The notes under the pieces were generated by a model that searched no databases, had not been told where the DNA came from, and saw only the letters and a list, made by a program, of their open reading frames with translations. A program made the translations under genes and the position numbers. Source: Paenibacillus pasadenensis (GTDB taxonomy: Bacteria; Bacillota; Bacilli; Paenibacillales; Paenibacillaceae). Taken from it: DNA of 64,000 bases. Positions 9,768 through 17,745 of the stretch are shown here, piece after piece; positions within the stretch are counted from its first letter, which is position 1, and each line of letters opens with the position of its first letter. The DNA lies in the NCBI RefSeq assembly GCF_023715725.1, contig NZ_JAMBOT010000001.1, positions 186,001 to 250,000 on the forward strand, in the 5' to 3' direction.

Positions 9768-9860
9768 TTCAGCCTTCCCCCTTTGCAGCCTGTCCGGCTC
9801 CGTACCGGTTTGATAGATTCATAGAGCAGTTCGCTCTACTATATGGCTGATAGAGTCCGG

Positions 9861-9889
9861 AATATGCTGACTTTCGCAAATGTTTGCAA
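9861..9889 (-). promoter_or_regulatory. Possible sigma-A promoter of copA
   Basis: TTGCAA and CATATT (minus strand) are 17 bases apart, about 95 bp upstream of the GTG start. A short inverted repeat (TAGAGC / GCTCTA, 9822-9837) lies between promoter and gene. No CueR-like operator was recognised. Confidence 0.35.
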
Positions 9890-9912
9890 TTCCGATCTGA
9901 CAAATAACCTCA

Positions 9913-9942
9913 TTGGAGAATCCGCCGCTGCCTGCCGATAAT
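9913..9942 (+). promoter_or_regulatory. Possible promoter of the diguanylate cyclase gene
   Basis: TTGGAG and GATAAT are separated by 18 bases, 43 bp before the ATG. Consensus-based inference. Confidence 0.4.
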
Positions 9943-9984
9943 AGAATGTACACACAACCTTGGGAAGTAGTTGAAGGAGTAACG

Positions 9985-11418
9985 ATGAAAGATAAAATAA
10001 CCGATCAATTGCTGCAAATTCCATCCACCCGCAAACAGGTGAGCGCCGCCATAGCTGCGTCTATCATTATTGTAGCGGTGTCAGTATCCGTGCTGCCCTT
10101 CGGAACCAATCCGATGATTCAAATCCAGCCGTTTCTGCCGGCATTCATTGCCTGGTTTCTGTTCGCCGATCTGCTTACGGCGCATATGCTGTTCAGCCAG
10201 TACCGTGCGGCGGGCAATCGCTCTATCTTGATTTTAGCTGCAACGTATTTGTTCACTGGACTGATTATTATCCCGCATATTCTGACCTTTCCCGGCGTGT
10301 TCTCCGCCGCCGGTCTGCTGGGAGCCGGAACGCAAACCGCCATCTGGCTGTGGGTTGGCTGGCATGCCGGTTTTCCGCTGGGCATTCTCGCCTATTTGCT
10401 GGCCGGGCATTTGGAGCGCGACAAGCCGCTTCAGCCCCCTACGATTTGGCAGCCGATTCGAGTCACATTAATTGTGCTGCTCCTTGTTGCGGCTGCTGGA
10501 ACCGCCGCCGTTCTGTTTAAGGACAGCCTGCCTGTATTAGTGAACAAGGGGGTGTTTACACCGCTGATGTATCAAAGAGTCGGACCTGCGGTGTGGCTCA
10601 TTAACGCCGCGGCGATCGTTCTTCTTTTCCTCATGAAAAGAGGCCGGACCGTCCTCAACCTATGGCTGACCGTCGCCGTGCTCGCCTTTATGCTGGACGT
10701 CACCGTTACCATTTTTGCCGGATCGCGTTACTCGCTTGGATGGTATCTGGCGCGTGTGAACTCGCTTGTTTCCGCATTTGTCATCATTTGCGCGATTGTA
10801 TATGAGGTGAACCGGCTTTACGTCCGGCTTGCCAAACATCAGAAGGCGCTGCTCCAGTCGCGGGAGGAGCTGTACGCGCTCAACGACGAGCTCAGCCGCC
10901 TCTCTCAAATTGACGGACTAACGGGCATCGCCAACCGCAGACGGTTCGACGAGCTGTTACATAAACAGCTTAAGGAGACGGAATCCAGCGGGTATCCGTT
11001 CAGCCTTTTGCTGCTCGATATCGATTATTTTAAAGCGTACAATGATCATTACGGACATCAGTCTGGCGACCGGGTGCTGAAACAAACGGCTCAGCTGATC
11101 GCAAACACCCTGCCCGACGGCACTGCCACCGCCGCCCGCTACGGCGGCGAGGAATTTGCTGTGCTGCTGCCTGGCAAAAACAAGGAACAAGCGATGCTGG
11201 CTGCGGAGGCCATTCGATCCGCTTTAACCGATGCGCGCATTACGCATGAACATTCAGCCGTCGCGCCGCATATTACACTGAGCATTGGAGCCGTCGCTTT
11301 AACGCCCGTTTCTGGAGCAGAAACCTGCCCGCTGCCGGGCTCGCTCGTGGAAGCTGCCGATCAGGCGTTGTACGCGTCAAAATCCGGGGGGCGCAACCGG
11401 GTCACCTTTGCATCTTAA
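9985..11418 (+). CDS. MASE4-GGDEF membrane diguanylate cyclase
   Basis: A 477-residue protein that should make cyclic di-GMP from GTP at the membrane. Residues about 20-290 form a hydrophobic sensor with roughly eight helices resembling MASE4 (WFLFADLLTAHMLF, FTGLIIIPHILTF). A short coiled segment leads to a GGDEF domain whose active-site motif is GGEEF at 387-391, with the substrate motif LTGIANRRRFDE. The RxxD inhibitory site normally five residues before GGEEF is absent (the residues are TATAARY), so product inhibition through an I-site is not expected. The ATG at 9985 was chosen over an ATG 24 codons upstream because AAGGAG precedes it. Confidence 0.9.
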   Translation: MKDKITDQLLQIPSTRKQVSAAIAASIIIVAVSVSVLPFGTNPMIQIQPFLPAFIAWFLFADLLTAHMLFSQYRAAGNRSILILAATYLFTGLIIIPHILTFPGVFSAAGLLGAGTQTAIWLWVGWHAGFPLGILAYLLAGHLERDKPLQPPTIWQPIRVTLIVLLLVAAAGTAAVLFKDSLPVLVNKGVFTPLMYQRVGPAVWLINAAAIVLLFLMKRGRTVLNLWLTVAVLAFMLDVTVTIFAGSRYSLGWYLARVNSLVSAFVIICAIVYEVNRLYVRLAKHQKALLQSREELYALNDELSRLSQIDGLTGIANRRRFDELLHKQLKETESSGYPFSLLLLDIDYFKAYNDHYGHQSGDRVLKQTAQLIANTLPDGTATAARYGGEEFAVLLPGKNKEQAMLAAEAIRSALTDARITHEHSAVAPHITLSIGAVALTPVSGAETCPLPGSLVEAADQALYASKSGGRNRVTFAS

Positions 11419-11426
11419 CAAAGCAC

Positions 11427-11495
11427 AAAAAAGCTTCTTCTATTTGCCGCTGGGGCCGGTTCGTCCGGCCTTGGCAAATTGAAAGAAGCTTTTTA
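11427..11495. terminator. Bidirectional terminator between the cyclase and the rhodanese operon
   Basis: A long stem (AAAAGCTTCTT / AAGAAGCTTTTT extended by ATTTGCC / GGCAAAT and an inner GGCCGG / CCGGCC) has A/T runs on both sides, so it can stop the convergent transcripts on either strand. Confidence 0.85.
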
Positions 11496-11574
11496 CATGC
11501 ATCGAATAGAATAACTTAGTCCGCAGTTATAACCGCTGCTGCGGACCTACAGCTCTCTTATGTCCGAATGAGAG

Positions 11575-11886
11575 TTAACGGCCCTGCACAACCTCGCCTT
11601 CCCATGCGAGCATGCCGCCCTCAACATTGACCGCATCGTACCCGATTGCGTTCAAATAATCGCTGACTCTGCCGCTGCGCGCGCCGCTCCGGCAAATGAG
11701 CCAAATCGTGCCGCTGTCGGCCTGCAGCTCATCCATGCTGTCCTGCAGCCGGGACATGGCGACGTGGCGGGCTTGCGGGATATGGCCGTCCTCCCACTCG
11801 TCGTCCTCGCGCACATCGACCAAATTAATGTTTTCTCCTTGCTGAAGCCTCTTCAGCAGCTCATCCGTGCTTTGCAATTTGTTCAA
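11575..11886 (-). CDS. Rhodanese-like domain protein
   Basis: A single-domain 103-residue rhodanese of the GlpE/PspE size class. It has the VDVREDDEW motif (23-31) and the active-site loop CRSGARS with Cys65, so it should be able to carry a persulfide. It is the last gene of a three-gene unit. Its TTG start (11886) overlaps the TGA of the DUF1992 gene in the sequence TTGA, which suggests translational coupling; no strong separate Shine-Dalgarno is seen. Family members move sulfur from thiosulfate or persulfides. The acceptor here is unknown. Confidence 0.88.
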   Translation of the reverse strand: MNKLQSTDELLKRLQQGENINLVDVREDDEWEDGHIPQARHVAMSRLQDSMDELQADSGTIWLICRSGARSGRVSDYLNAIGYDAVNVEGGMLAWEGEVVQGR

Positions 11887-12269
11887 CGGGATGTTTCCCC
11901 TTCCAGCTTATCTCTAATTTTGTCTTCGTACTCGGCATATGCAGCGAGGTGATCCCATCCGCGCGAGCCGGAAAGAGATTGCAGCCTCAGCCGCTTCACA
12001 GACAGCTCCTTGTTAAGGCTGCTGCGCTCCCCCTCATCCCGGCATGCGGCAAGCAGCCCGTTCAGGCTGGCAATGTCCCGTGAAAGCTGAACCTCCTCGG
12101 GAATCATGCCGGCATTTTTGAGCATGCGGTAACCGGCTCTCAGCTCTTCCGGAACATGGGACAAGTCGTCCAATTCCAGCGGTTTGCCCTTGCCCTTCAA
12201 GTCCCGGAACTCGCCCCGCTGCTGCGCCTCCCGGATTTTGTCCTCGGCGATCCGGTACAGGAAATCCAT
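11883..12269 (-). CDS. DUF1992 (DnaJ-homologue C28-like, YhdN) family protein
   Basis: A 128-residue protein matching DUF1992, a family without known function: [20 protein letters not shown], then the conserved GKGKPLELDDLS and MLKNAGMIPEE. It is mainly alpha-helical and charged. The ATG at 12269 overlaps the upstream TAA as TAATG, and its own TGA overlaps the rhodanese start, so the three proteins are probably made by re-initiation on one mRNA. An upstream in-frame start nine codons earlier would lie inside the previous gene and was not chosen. Confidence 0.85.
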   Translation of the reverse strand: MDFLYRIAEDKIREAQQRGEFRDLKGKGKPLELDDLSHVPEELRAGYRMLKNAGMIPEEVQLSRDIASLNGLLAACRDEGERSSLNKELSVKRLRLQSLSGSRGWDHLAAYAEYEDKIRDKLEGETSR

Positions 12270-12580
12270 TAGATCATAACCGCAGTCCCGCTGCAAGTAA
12301 CCATCAGCATGCCTTCCCGAACGACCTCGTAATCCAGATCCACGCCGACAATAGCATTAGCTCCAAGGCTCGACGCTTGACGCCGCATCTCCTCGATGGC
12401 AATATCTCGATCCTGTTTGAGCTTATCCTCATATGCGCCAGAACGCCCGCCTACCACATCCGTGATTGAGGCCAGAAAATCGCGGACAACATTCGCCCCC
12501 ATGATAGCTTCCCCGTTCACAATTCCAGCGTACTCCCGAATCGGCCGCCCCTCAATTGTAGGCGTAGTCGTGATTAACAT
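12269..12580 (-). CDS. UPF0145 (YbjQ) family heavy-metal-binding domain protein
   Basis: A 103-residue UPF0145 protein with the family features [22 protein letters not shown], and [17 protein letters not shown]. The fold is a small pentameric ring in solved homologues; its function is unknown despite the heavy-metal-binding name, and no Cys/His metal cluster is present here. AAGGAGG precedes the ATG at 12580. It is the first gene of the coupled UPF0145-DUF1992-rhodanese unit, whose promoter is probably at 12639-12668. Confidence 0.88.
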   Translation of the reverse strand: MLITTTPTIEGRPIREYAGIVNGEAIMGANVVRDFLASITDVVGGRSGAYEDKLKQDRDIAIEEMRRQASSLGANAIVGVDLDYEVVREGMLMVTCSGTAVMI

Positions 12581-12638
12581 GCGGATTCCTCCTTCGCATT
12601 ATGGACTGCGGCGTTCCTTTATGGCTCGCTCTCCGTCC

Positions 12639-12668
12639 ATTTTACCCCTAGCAACCGTCCTTCTTCAA
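12639..12668 (-). promoter_or_regulatory. Probable sigma-A promoter of the UPF0145-DUF1992-rhodanese operon
   Basis: Minus-strand TTGAAG and TAAAAT with an 18-base spacer, about 60 bp upstream of the first ATG. Confidence 0.45.
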
Positions 12669-12740
12669 CTGTGACGATACAAATAACCGCAGCAGGCACG
12701 CCGGGCTTCGGCTCCAGCACCAGCTTGAATCATTCTTCAC

Positions 12741-12772
12741 AAAAAAAAAGCCGCTCAACTAAGAGCAGCCTG
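12741..12772 (-). terminator. Terminator of the sugar-acid operon
   Basis: Minus-strand stem GCTGCTC / GAGCGGC (one G-U pair) followed by nine T, 23 bp past the stop of the KDPG-type aldolase gene. Confidence 0.8.
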
Positions 12773-12794
12773 CAAAATTACCGGGTTCCGTAAA

Positions 12795-13433
12795 CTAGAT
12801 TTTTGTACTTGCTTCCAAAAACAAGCTCGCTTTTTCCGTCACCCAAGCATAATTTCCTTGATGAATTTGCTCCAGATTGATTAATGATCCGCCAACCCCA
12901 ACCGCTGCGCAGCCTGTCTGCAAAAACTGCCCGACGTTCCGCTCGTTAACTCCGCCCACAGCAATCATCGGAACATCGCTAAGCGGTCCCTGCAGCTCCT
13001 TCAGATAACCGATTCCCAGGCTTGCGCCCGGAAAAACTTTAACGGCGGCCGCCCCTGCTTTCCAAGCCTTTACAATTTCGGTCGGCGTCATCGCCCCCGG
13101 GAAAATCGGAATGCCTTCGGATACTGCAAAACGAATTACCGTTTCATCCATATTAGGGGTAACGAGAAATTTTGCGCCGCCAGTAACCGCCCTTCTGGCA
13201 TCGTCCAAATCCAGAACTGTACCCGCTCCGATGTACATCCGATCGCCGTGGGTTTGCTGCAAATTGCCGATCATATCCATTGCGCCGGGTGTATTCAAGG
13301 TGATCTCCATGACACGTACGCCTCCGTTTAACAGCGCATTCGCAAGGGCGGTGATATGAGCTTCTTGTACGCCCCTGGCGATCGCGATCAGGCGTGTTTG
13401 TTCGATAAGCTCGATGCCCTGCTCCCGGTTCAT
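12795..13433 (-). CDS. eda: KDPG/KDPGal-type aldolase (Eda/DgoA family)
   Basis: A 212-residue class I aldolase that by family splits 2-keto-3-deoxy-6-phosphogluconate or -galactonate into pyruvate and glyceraldehyde 3-phosphate. Seen: EITL with Glu43, the loop GAGTVLD (69-75), the Schiff-base Lys132 in AVKVFPG, and the phosphate-binding GGVNE. The ATG at 13433 overlaps the TGA of the DapA-like gene (ATGA), so it is translationally coupled as the last gene of the operon. A DgoK-like kinase at 17.7 kb could supply its phosphorylated substrate. Which C4 epimer is used cannot be told from sequence. Confidence 0.9.
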   Translation of the reverse strand: MNREQGIELIEQTRLIAIARGVQEAHITALANALLNGGVRVMEITLNTPGAMDMIGNLQQTHGDRMYIGAGTVLDLDDARRAVTGGAKFLVTPNMDETVIRFAVSEGIPIFPGAMTPTEIVKAWKAGAAAVKVFPGASLGIGYLKELQGPLSDVPMIAVGGVNERNVGQFLQTGCAAVGVGGSLINLEQIHQGNYAWVTEKASLFLEASTKI

Positions 13434-14362
13434 GCCCGCTGAGCCTGCTTCCACTTCAGCGCCAGCAGATCGAGATCCTTCAACGTATCAAACACTTCCT
13501 TGCGGATTCTGTCGTCGATAGGCGCGTTCGGATTGCGGACATATGCCGACTCAATGACTCCTCCCGCTTTCAACACCTCTTTATGGACGGCCATCGCATA
13601 ACCCGGCAATGTTCCAATTCTCATAAACGGCAAGTATTGATAGAAGGTTCTGCGTGCCGTATCGAAATCGCCTGCTTTAAATGCCTGGTAGATTTTTACG
13701 CAAACTTCCGGGAATTCGCAGGCAGGCATCGTACCTACAGCGCCTCTAGCTAACTCCTCATAAAAATATAATCCGTTCATCCCGCCGAACACGGTCAGAC
13801 GGCCGTCCGACTGCTCCAGCACCTCGGATACCTTCGGCGCAGTTGGCGGAGCCTCTACCTTGACATAGGAGATATTCTCGAACTCCTTGGAAAGGCGCGC
13901 CAAAAGCGCAGCCGGCATATTCACTCCGCTCGCCAGCGGGGCGTCTTGAATCATAATTGGAACCTCGACGGCCTGGGCAACGGCTGCAAAATAATCGTAC
14001 AATCTGGCTCCGTCCGGCTTTGCCATATAGGGAGGCAGCACCATAAGCGCGTCCGCTCCGGCTTTTTCTGCACGCTTGCTTAATTGGACGGCCGTCTCCA
14101 GCCCGGTATGACCGCTGCCAAATACGAGAGGCACCTGCCCTTTTACCTCGTCAACCACAATTTCCGCAATTGCAGCCTTCTCGTCGTCCAGTAACGTGTA
14201 CATTTCGCTTGCCATACCGAATAAAGCAATGCCGTCCACTTTAGCATGCAGCTGGAAACGGACAAGCTCGCGCAGACTGCCCTCATCCACTTCTCCGCTA
14301 TCCGTAAAAGGCGTTGCCAGGATCGGGTATACACCTTCCAATTTCACCTTGTTTGCGCTCAT
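13430..14362 (-). CDS. DapA-superfamily sugar-acid aldolase or dehydratase
   Basis: A 310-residue protein of the dihydrodipicolinate synthase/N-acetylneuraminate lyase fold, which acts through a Lys Schiff base with a 2-keto acid. The usual GTTGE loop is GMASE (49-53) and the Schiff-base Lys is 168 (YVKVE). The catalytic Tyr region normally reading YNVP is QDAP (139-142), so the Tyr is replaced by Gln; true DapA activity is therefore unlikely. The C-terminal GGMNGLYF and RGAVGTMPACEF recall subgroups acting on 2-keto-3-deoxy pentonates or hexonates. It sits between a sugar-acid dehydratase and a KDPG aldolase. The ATG at 14362 follows GGAGG. Confidence 0.85.
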   Translation of the reverse strand: MSANKVKLEGVYPILATPFTDSGEVDEGSLRELVRFQLHAKVDGIALFGMASEMYTLLDDEKAAIAEIVVDEVKGQVPLVFGSGHTGLETAVQLSKRAEKAGADALMVLPPYMAKPDGARLYDYFAAVAQAVEVPIMIQDAPLASGVNMPAALLARLSKEFENISYVKVEAPPTAPKVSEVLEQSDGRLTVFGGMNGLYFYEELARGAVGTMPACEFPEVCVKIYQAFKAGDFDTARRTFYQYLPFMRIGTLPGYAMAVHKEVLKAGGVIESAYVRNPNAPIDDRIRKEVFDTLKDLDLLALKWKQAQRA

Positions 14363-14392
14363 AAGCTGATCCTCCATGTCTGTAAGTGTTCG

Positions 14393-15550
14393 TTAACGAT
14401 TCATCATGCTGCGCAGCTGATCTTCATCTATTTCCACACCGAGGCCGGGACCCTCGGGAAGCTCATAAAATCCGTTTTCACAAACAAGAGGCTGCTTTAG
14501 GAGTTTATTGGCGACTTCCATTACGGTCGGCTGATATTCCAAAATCAAGAAATTCGGGATGTTCGCGCTGCTATGAATGGAAGCGGCGATACAAACTCCC
14601 AAACCGACGCTGAGATGCGGAGCAATCGGAGTGTTGAACGCTTCCGCCATCGTGGCGATTTTTTTCATTTCGGTGATGCCGACGCGCCCAAGATCCGGCT
14701 GCAAAATATCGCATGCTCTTTTCATAAGCCTGTCCTTAAACTGGTATCGGGTACGCTTGGCTTCACCGGTCGCCACAGCCATATCGAGCGCTCTGCTGAC
14801 CTCCGCTGTCCCGTCGATATCTTCAGGGGCCGTCGGCGCCTCGAGAAATTCAATGTCCAGTTTTTCCAATTTGCGTCCCAGCTGAATGGCTTCCGGCACG
14901 GTATAGCTCCAGTGAACGTCAATCATCAGCCGGAAGCTGCTGCCCAAAGCCTCGCGCATATAAGCGGCTATTTCCGCATCCTCGCGGACTCCGTAGCCCA
15001 AATGGAGCTTAATGGCGTTGAAGCCTTTGGCTTTCCACTCTAGCGCCAGCTTGATTCTCTCTTCCCTTGTATCCTTGGGAATTCCGGAAACATAGGCGGG
15101 AATCCGGTCGCGGTAAGCTCCGCCTAAAAGCTGATACACCGGCAATTGAACCGATTTTCCGAGGATATCCCAAAGAGCTACATCCACAGCGGTTATGGCA
15201 TCCACCATAAATCCGGAAAAATAACCCCGTTCGCGCATCGAGTCATAAAGCTTGCTCCAAATGACATCGATGTTTCTTGCGTCCTGGCCAATTAAAAAAG
15301 GAGTGAACAATTTGTCTATAATTTCTCCGGTTACTTCCGGAGCGACAGGCGCAAGCGCTTCTCCCCAGCCGTAAATTCCGCATTCGGTTGTAATTTTCAC
15401 AAGCAGAGTTTCTAAATTGCGGGAATAGATGGAGCGGTATTCAGGTCGGACGTAATAGTCGCTATCCTTCCTTAAACCGCTGGAGCTGCCCAAATATACG
15501 GGACCTTGACGGATCTTTAGCGGAAAGATCTCGATGCTTTTAATTTTCAT
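14393..15550 (-). CDS. Mandelate racemase/muconate lactonizing-type sugar-acid dehydratase (enolase superfamily)
   Basis: A 385-residue enolase-superfamily enzyme of the mandelate racemase subgroup, which typically dehydrates aldonic acids to 2-keto-3-deoxy acids using Mg2+. Ligands fall with the expected 26-residue spacing: Asp211 (DVHWSY), Glu237 (EAP) and Glu263 (GEAK). The catalytic Lys is in KLH (181-183) and the His/Asp dyad is Asp286 and His312. KxH rather than KxK fits a dehydratase, as in galactonate or rhamnonate dehydratases, but the substrate is not determined by sequence. It is the first gene of the operon, with AAAGGAGAG before the ATG and a likely promoter at 15599-15627. Confidence 0.88.
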   Translation of the reverse strand: MKIKSIEIFPLKIRQGPVYLGSSSGLRKDSDYYVRPEYRSIYSRNLETLLVKITTECGIYGWGEALAPVAPEVTGEIIDKLFTPFLIGQDARNIDVIWSKLYDSMRERGYFSGFMVDAITAVDVALWDILGKSVQLPVYQLLGGAYRDRIPAYVSGIPKDTREERIKLALEWKAKGFNAIKLHLGYGVREDAEIAAYMREALGSSFRLMIDVHWSYTVPEAIQLGRKLEKLDIEFLEAPTAPEDIDGTAEVSRALDMAVATGEAKRTRYQFKDRLMKRACDILQPDLGRVGITEMKKIATMAEAFNTPIAPHLSVGLGVCIAASIHSSANIPNFLILEYQPTVMEVANKLLKQPLVCENGFYELPEGPGLGVEIDEDQLRSMMNR

Positions 15551-15598
15551 CGAACAGCGCTCTCCTTTCGATTATACATTTACATATCGCGCAATAAG

Positions 15599-15627
15599 AT
15601 TCTATAATATGAATGTCACTATTACAA
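15599..15627 (-). promoter_or_regulatory. Probable promoter of the sugar-acid catabolic operon
   Basis: Minus-strand TTGTAA and TAGAAT with an exact 17-base spacer, about 50 bp upstream of the dehydratase ATG. It lies in the 138-bp region shared with the divergent iclR-type gene, where such regulators usually bind. Confidence 0.5.
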
Positions 15628-15638
15628 CGATGAAGATT

Positions 15639-15667
15639 TTCACATAATCCGTGTAGTATTTTTATAT
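15639..15667 (+). promoter_or_regulatory. Possible promoter of the IclR-AraC regulator pair
   Basis: TTCACA and TTATAT separated by 17 bases, 21 bp before the IclR-type start. Weak consensus match. Confidence 0.35.
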
Positions 15668-15688
15668 CGGACCATACGAGGTGAATAG

Positions 15689-16489
15689 ATGAAACAGGAT
15701 CAAGCCGCAACGATGTTAACCCAGAGCGTCACCCGGGCGCTCGCCATTTTATCTTGCTTTTCGGACGAACAGCCTGAGCTGAGAGGGATTGATTTTGCCA
15801 AAAAGCTCGGTCTTACGCAAAGCAATGTTTCGAGGTTATTAACGACGATGGTCTCTTTAGGCTACGTCGAAAAGGACGGAATGAGCGGATTTTACCGGCT
15901 CGGCCCGGAAATTGTTTCACTAGGCGGCATAGCCCTCAACAATTATGAAATTAGAAAACAGGCGTTGCCCGAGCTCCATGAATTAGAAAGCAAGCTGGGA
16001 CTCGGCGCAAATCTGGCGGTGCTGTATGGCGGTCAAATGTTTTATTTGGCCCATGTGGACAGCCATAAGTCACCTCGAATGTACACGATGATCGGGCGGA
16101 GAAATCCGCTGCATTGCACAGGAATCGGAAAAGTGCTTTTAGCCTATTCGGACAGGGTCAACGCCGAAGCGATAATCGAGGAAGAAGGTTTGCCTTCCTA
16201 CACGAAAAAAACGATTACGGATTCAGGGATATTGTTCGGTCAGCTGGACGAGGTGCGCAGAAACGGTTATGCGGTAGAACACGAGGAATTAGCTCTCGGC
16301 AGAGCCTGTATTGCGGCTCCGGTAAAAGGAAGATCCGGTCAGGTTGTGGGAGGAATCAGCATTTCCGGGCCTTTATCCGACATGAATTTGCCCCAAAGGG
16401 AACACGAGTTATCCGCCATTCTAATTGAAGCGACAGACCGGGTATCGATGAAAATGGGCTATATAACCGCAACTTACAATCGGTTGTAG
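15689..16489 (+). CDS. IclR-family transcriptional regulator
   Basis: A 266-residue IclR protein. An N-terminal winged helix (about 10-75; LGLTQSNVSRLLTTMVSLGYVEKD carries the recognition helix) is followed by the IclR effector domain with the typical PLHCTGIGKVLLA and ALGRACIAAPV segments. IclR regulators often sense 2-keto or aromatic acids. This one is divergent from the sugar-acid operon and is the obvious candidate to control it, perhaps through a 2-keto-3-deoxy acid, which is inference. GAGGTGA precedes the ATG. Confidence 0.92.
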   Translation: MKQDQAATMLTQSVTRALAILSCFSDEQPELRGIDFAKKLGLTQSNVSRLLTTMVSLGYVEKDGMSGFYRLGPEIVSLGGIALNNYEIRKQALPELHELESKLGLGANLAVLYGGQMFYLAHVDSHKSPRMYTMIGRRNPLHCTGIGKVLLAYSDRVNAEAIIEEEGLPSYTKKTITDSGILFGQLDEVRRNGYAVEHEELALGRACIAAPVKGRSGQVVGGISISGPLSDMNLPQREHELSAILIEATDRVSMKMGYITATYNRL

Positions 16490-16492
16490 GGG

Positions 16493-17707
16493 ATGAGCGG
16501 CGCCATGGTTACACATGAATGGTCCTATCCTGAGCAGGCCGTACTCAAGGAAAACTTTTATCGAATTGCCGTTCGGGATAAACATCAATGGCTCAAGGCC
16601 GAGTCTTCCGTAAAGCTGCGTATTTGCCGGGGCAATCAGCTCATCATGATAATTCGCGGCGATCGCCCCTACAGCAAGCCAAGCAACGCGCCTAAATTAT
16701 GCGGTCATTTATTAAAGGTTTCGGTGATTAACATTGTGGAGGAAGTGCTGAGCGGAGCAGCTCTTGCGGACGCGGTTGAACTGGAGGAAGACGGATTTCT
16801 CGCCGTTTTGAACGTCAACGATACATGGATCCGGGAGACCGTTCTGCTCCTGGCCAAACGGATTCAGCAATCTCTGCTCTGGTTTTTGAATTATTCCGTG
16901 TCCATTGGAATCAGTAACCAAATGAACTGTTTTGCTCAGTTTTATACCTGTTATTCTCAAAGCATCGCTGCTCTCGAGCAAAAATTTTACCGCGGCCCGG
17001 GCTGCGTCCATTTTTATGCAAATGACCAGAATCAGCTGGCGGCTAAATCGGCATTACTCGTGAAGGAAAATGAAATCTCGGCGGAGCTAGAGACGTTTGC
17101 CTTTGAAAAAGTCCGTTCAAACGTAATTGCCTGCATCGAGCGGATTAAATCGGATGAGGCTTGCCCTCCCGGAGAATTCAAAGCGGCTTTTATCGGATGG
17201 GTTCTCCCTTGGCTGCAGCTTTACAAAAAATATGGAGCTTCACAGAAAAAGGCGCCTTTGCAGCCGTTTAGTCCGTTTGAACAAATTCACGAGCTGGAAA
17301 CTCTGGATGATTTTCTGAGCTGGTATGGGGACTTTACGCACCATCTGGAGAAGCTTATTCGCCAAGGGTTCAAGGGGCTGCGGACGCGCGATGAAATTAA
17401 AAAGGCAAAAAGATATATCGCGGCGCATTATGCCCAAGATATCAGTATTAGAGAAGTGGCGGGACAGATCGGACTTAACAGCGCCTATTTCAGTCATTTA
17501 TTTAAAAAAGAGATCGGCCAGGGTTTTACGGAATTTTTGACGCGCCATCGGTTGACGGAAGCCCAGCGGCTGTTAAGGGAGACGGCCAAACCTATCGGCG
17601 AAATATCGGATGAGGTCGGTTACAATGACGTCACTTATTTTCGCAAGTTATTCCGCCAGCAGCTGCAGATGACTCCGAGCGAATACCGCGCGCAGTTTAC
17701 CTCTTAA
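16493..17707 (+). CDS. AraC-family regulator with a YesN-like middle domain and no receiver
   Basis: A 404-residue protein with a C-terminal AraC double helix-turn-helix (about 300-402; SIREVAGQIGLNSAYFSHLF and ISDEVGYNDVTYFRKLF). The preceding 290 residues do not look like an AraC arabinose-binding cupin. Segments such as SVSIGIS and AALEQKFYRGPG resemble the region between receiver and DNA-binding domains in YesN-type response regulators, but no phosphoacceptor domain is present. It starts 3 bp after the IclR stop, so the two regulators are co-transcribed. An ATG at 16505 has a better-spaced GGGG and is an alternative start. Confidence 0.85.
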   Translation: MSGAMVTHEWSYPEQAVLKENFYRIAVRDKHQWLKAESSVKLRICRGNQLIMIIRGDRPYSKPSNAPKLCGHLLKVSVINIVEEVLSGAALADAVELEEDGFLAVLNVNDTWIRETVLLLAKRIQQSLLWFLNYSVSIGISNQMNCFAQFYTCYSQSIAALEQKFYRGPGCVHFYANDQNQLAAKSALLVKENEISAELETFAFEKVRSNVIACIERIKSDEACPPGEFKAAFIGWVLPWLQLYKKYGASQKKAPLQPFSPFEQIHELETLDDFLSWYGDFTHHLEKLIRQGFKGLRTRDEIKKAKRYIAAHYAQDISIREVAGQIGLNSAYFSHLFKKEIGQGFTEFLTRHRLTEAQRLLRETAKPIGEISDEVGYNDVTYFRKLFRQQLQMTPSEYRAQFTS

Positions 17708-17710
17708 ATT

Positions 17711-17742
17711 AAAAACCCGCAGGGCTTTCCTGCGGGTTTTGC
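17711..17742. terminator. Bidirectional terminator between the AraC gene and dgoK
   Basis: A perfect 9-bp GC-rich stem CCCGCAGG/CCTGCGGG with a short loop is flanked by A5 on the left and T4 on the right. It serves both convergent genes. Confidence 0.88.
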
Positions 17743-17745
17743 CGT

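Noticed and set aside
9822-9839. TAGAGC/GCTCTA inverted repeat before copA as a copper operator
   Set aside because: It does not resemble CueR or CsoR sites, the arms are only 6 bp, and there is no T run for a terminator.
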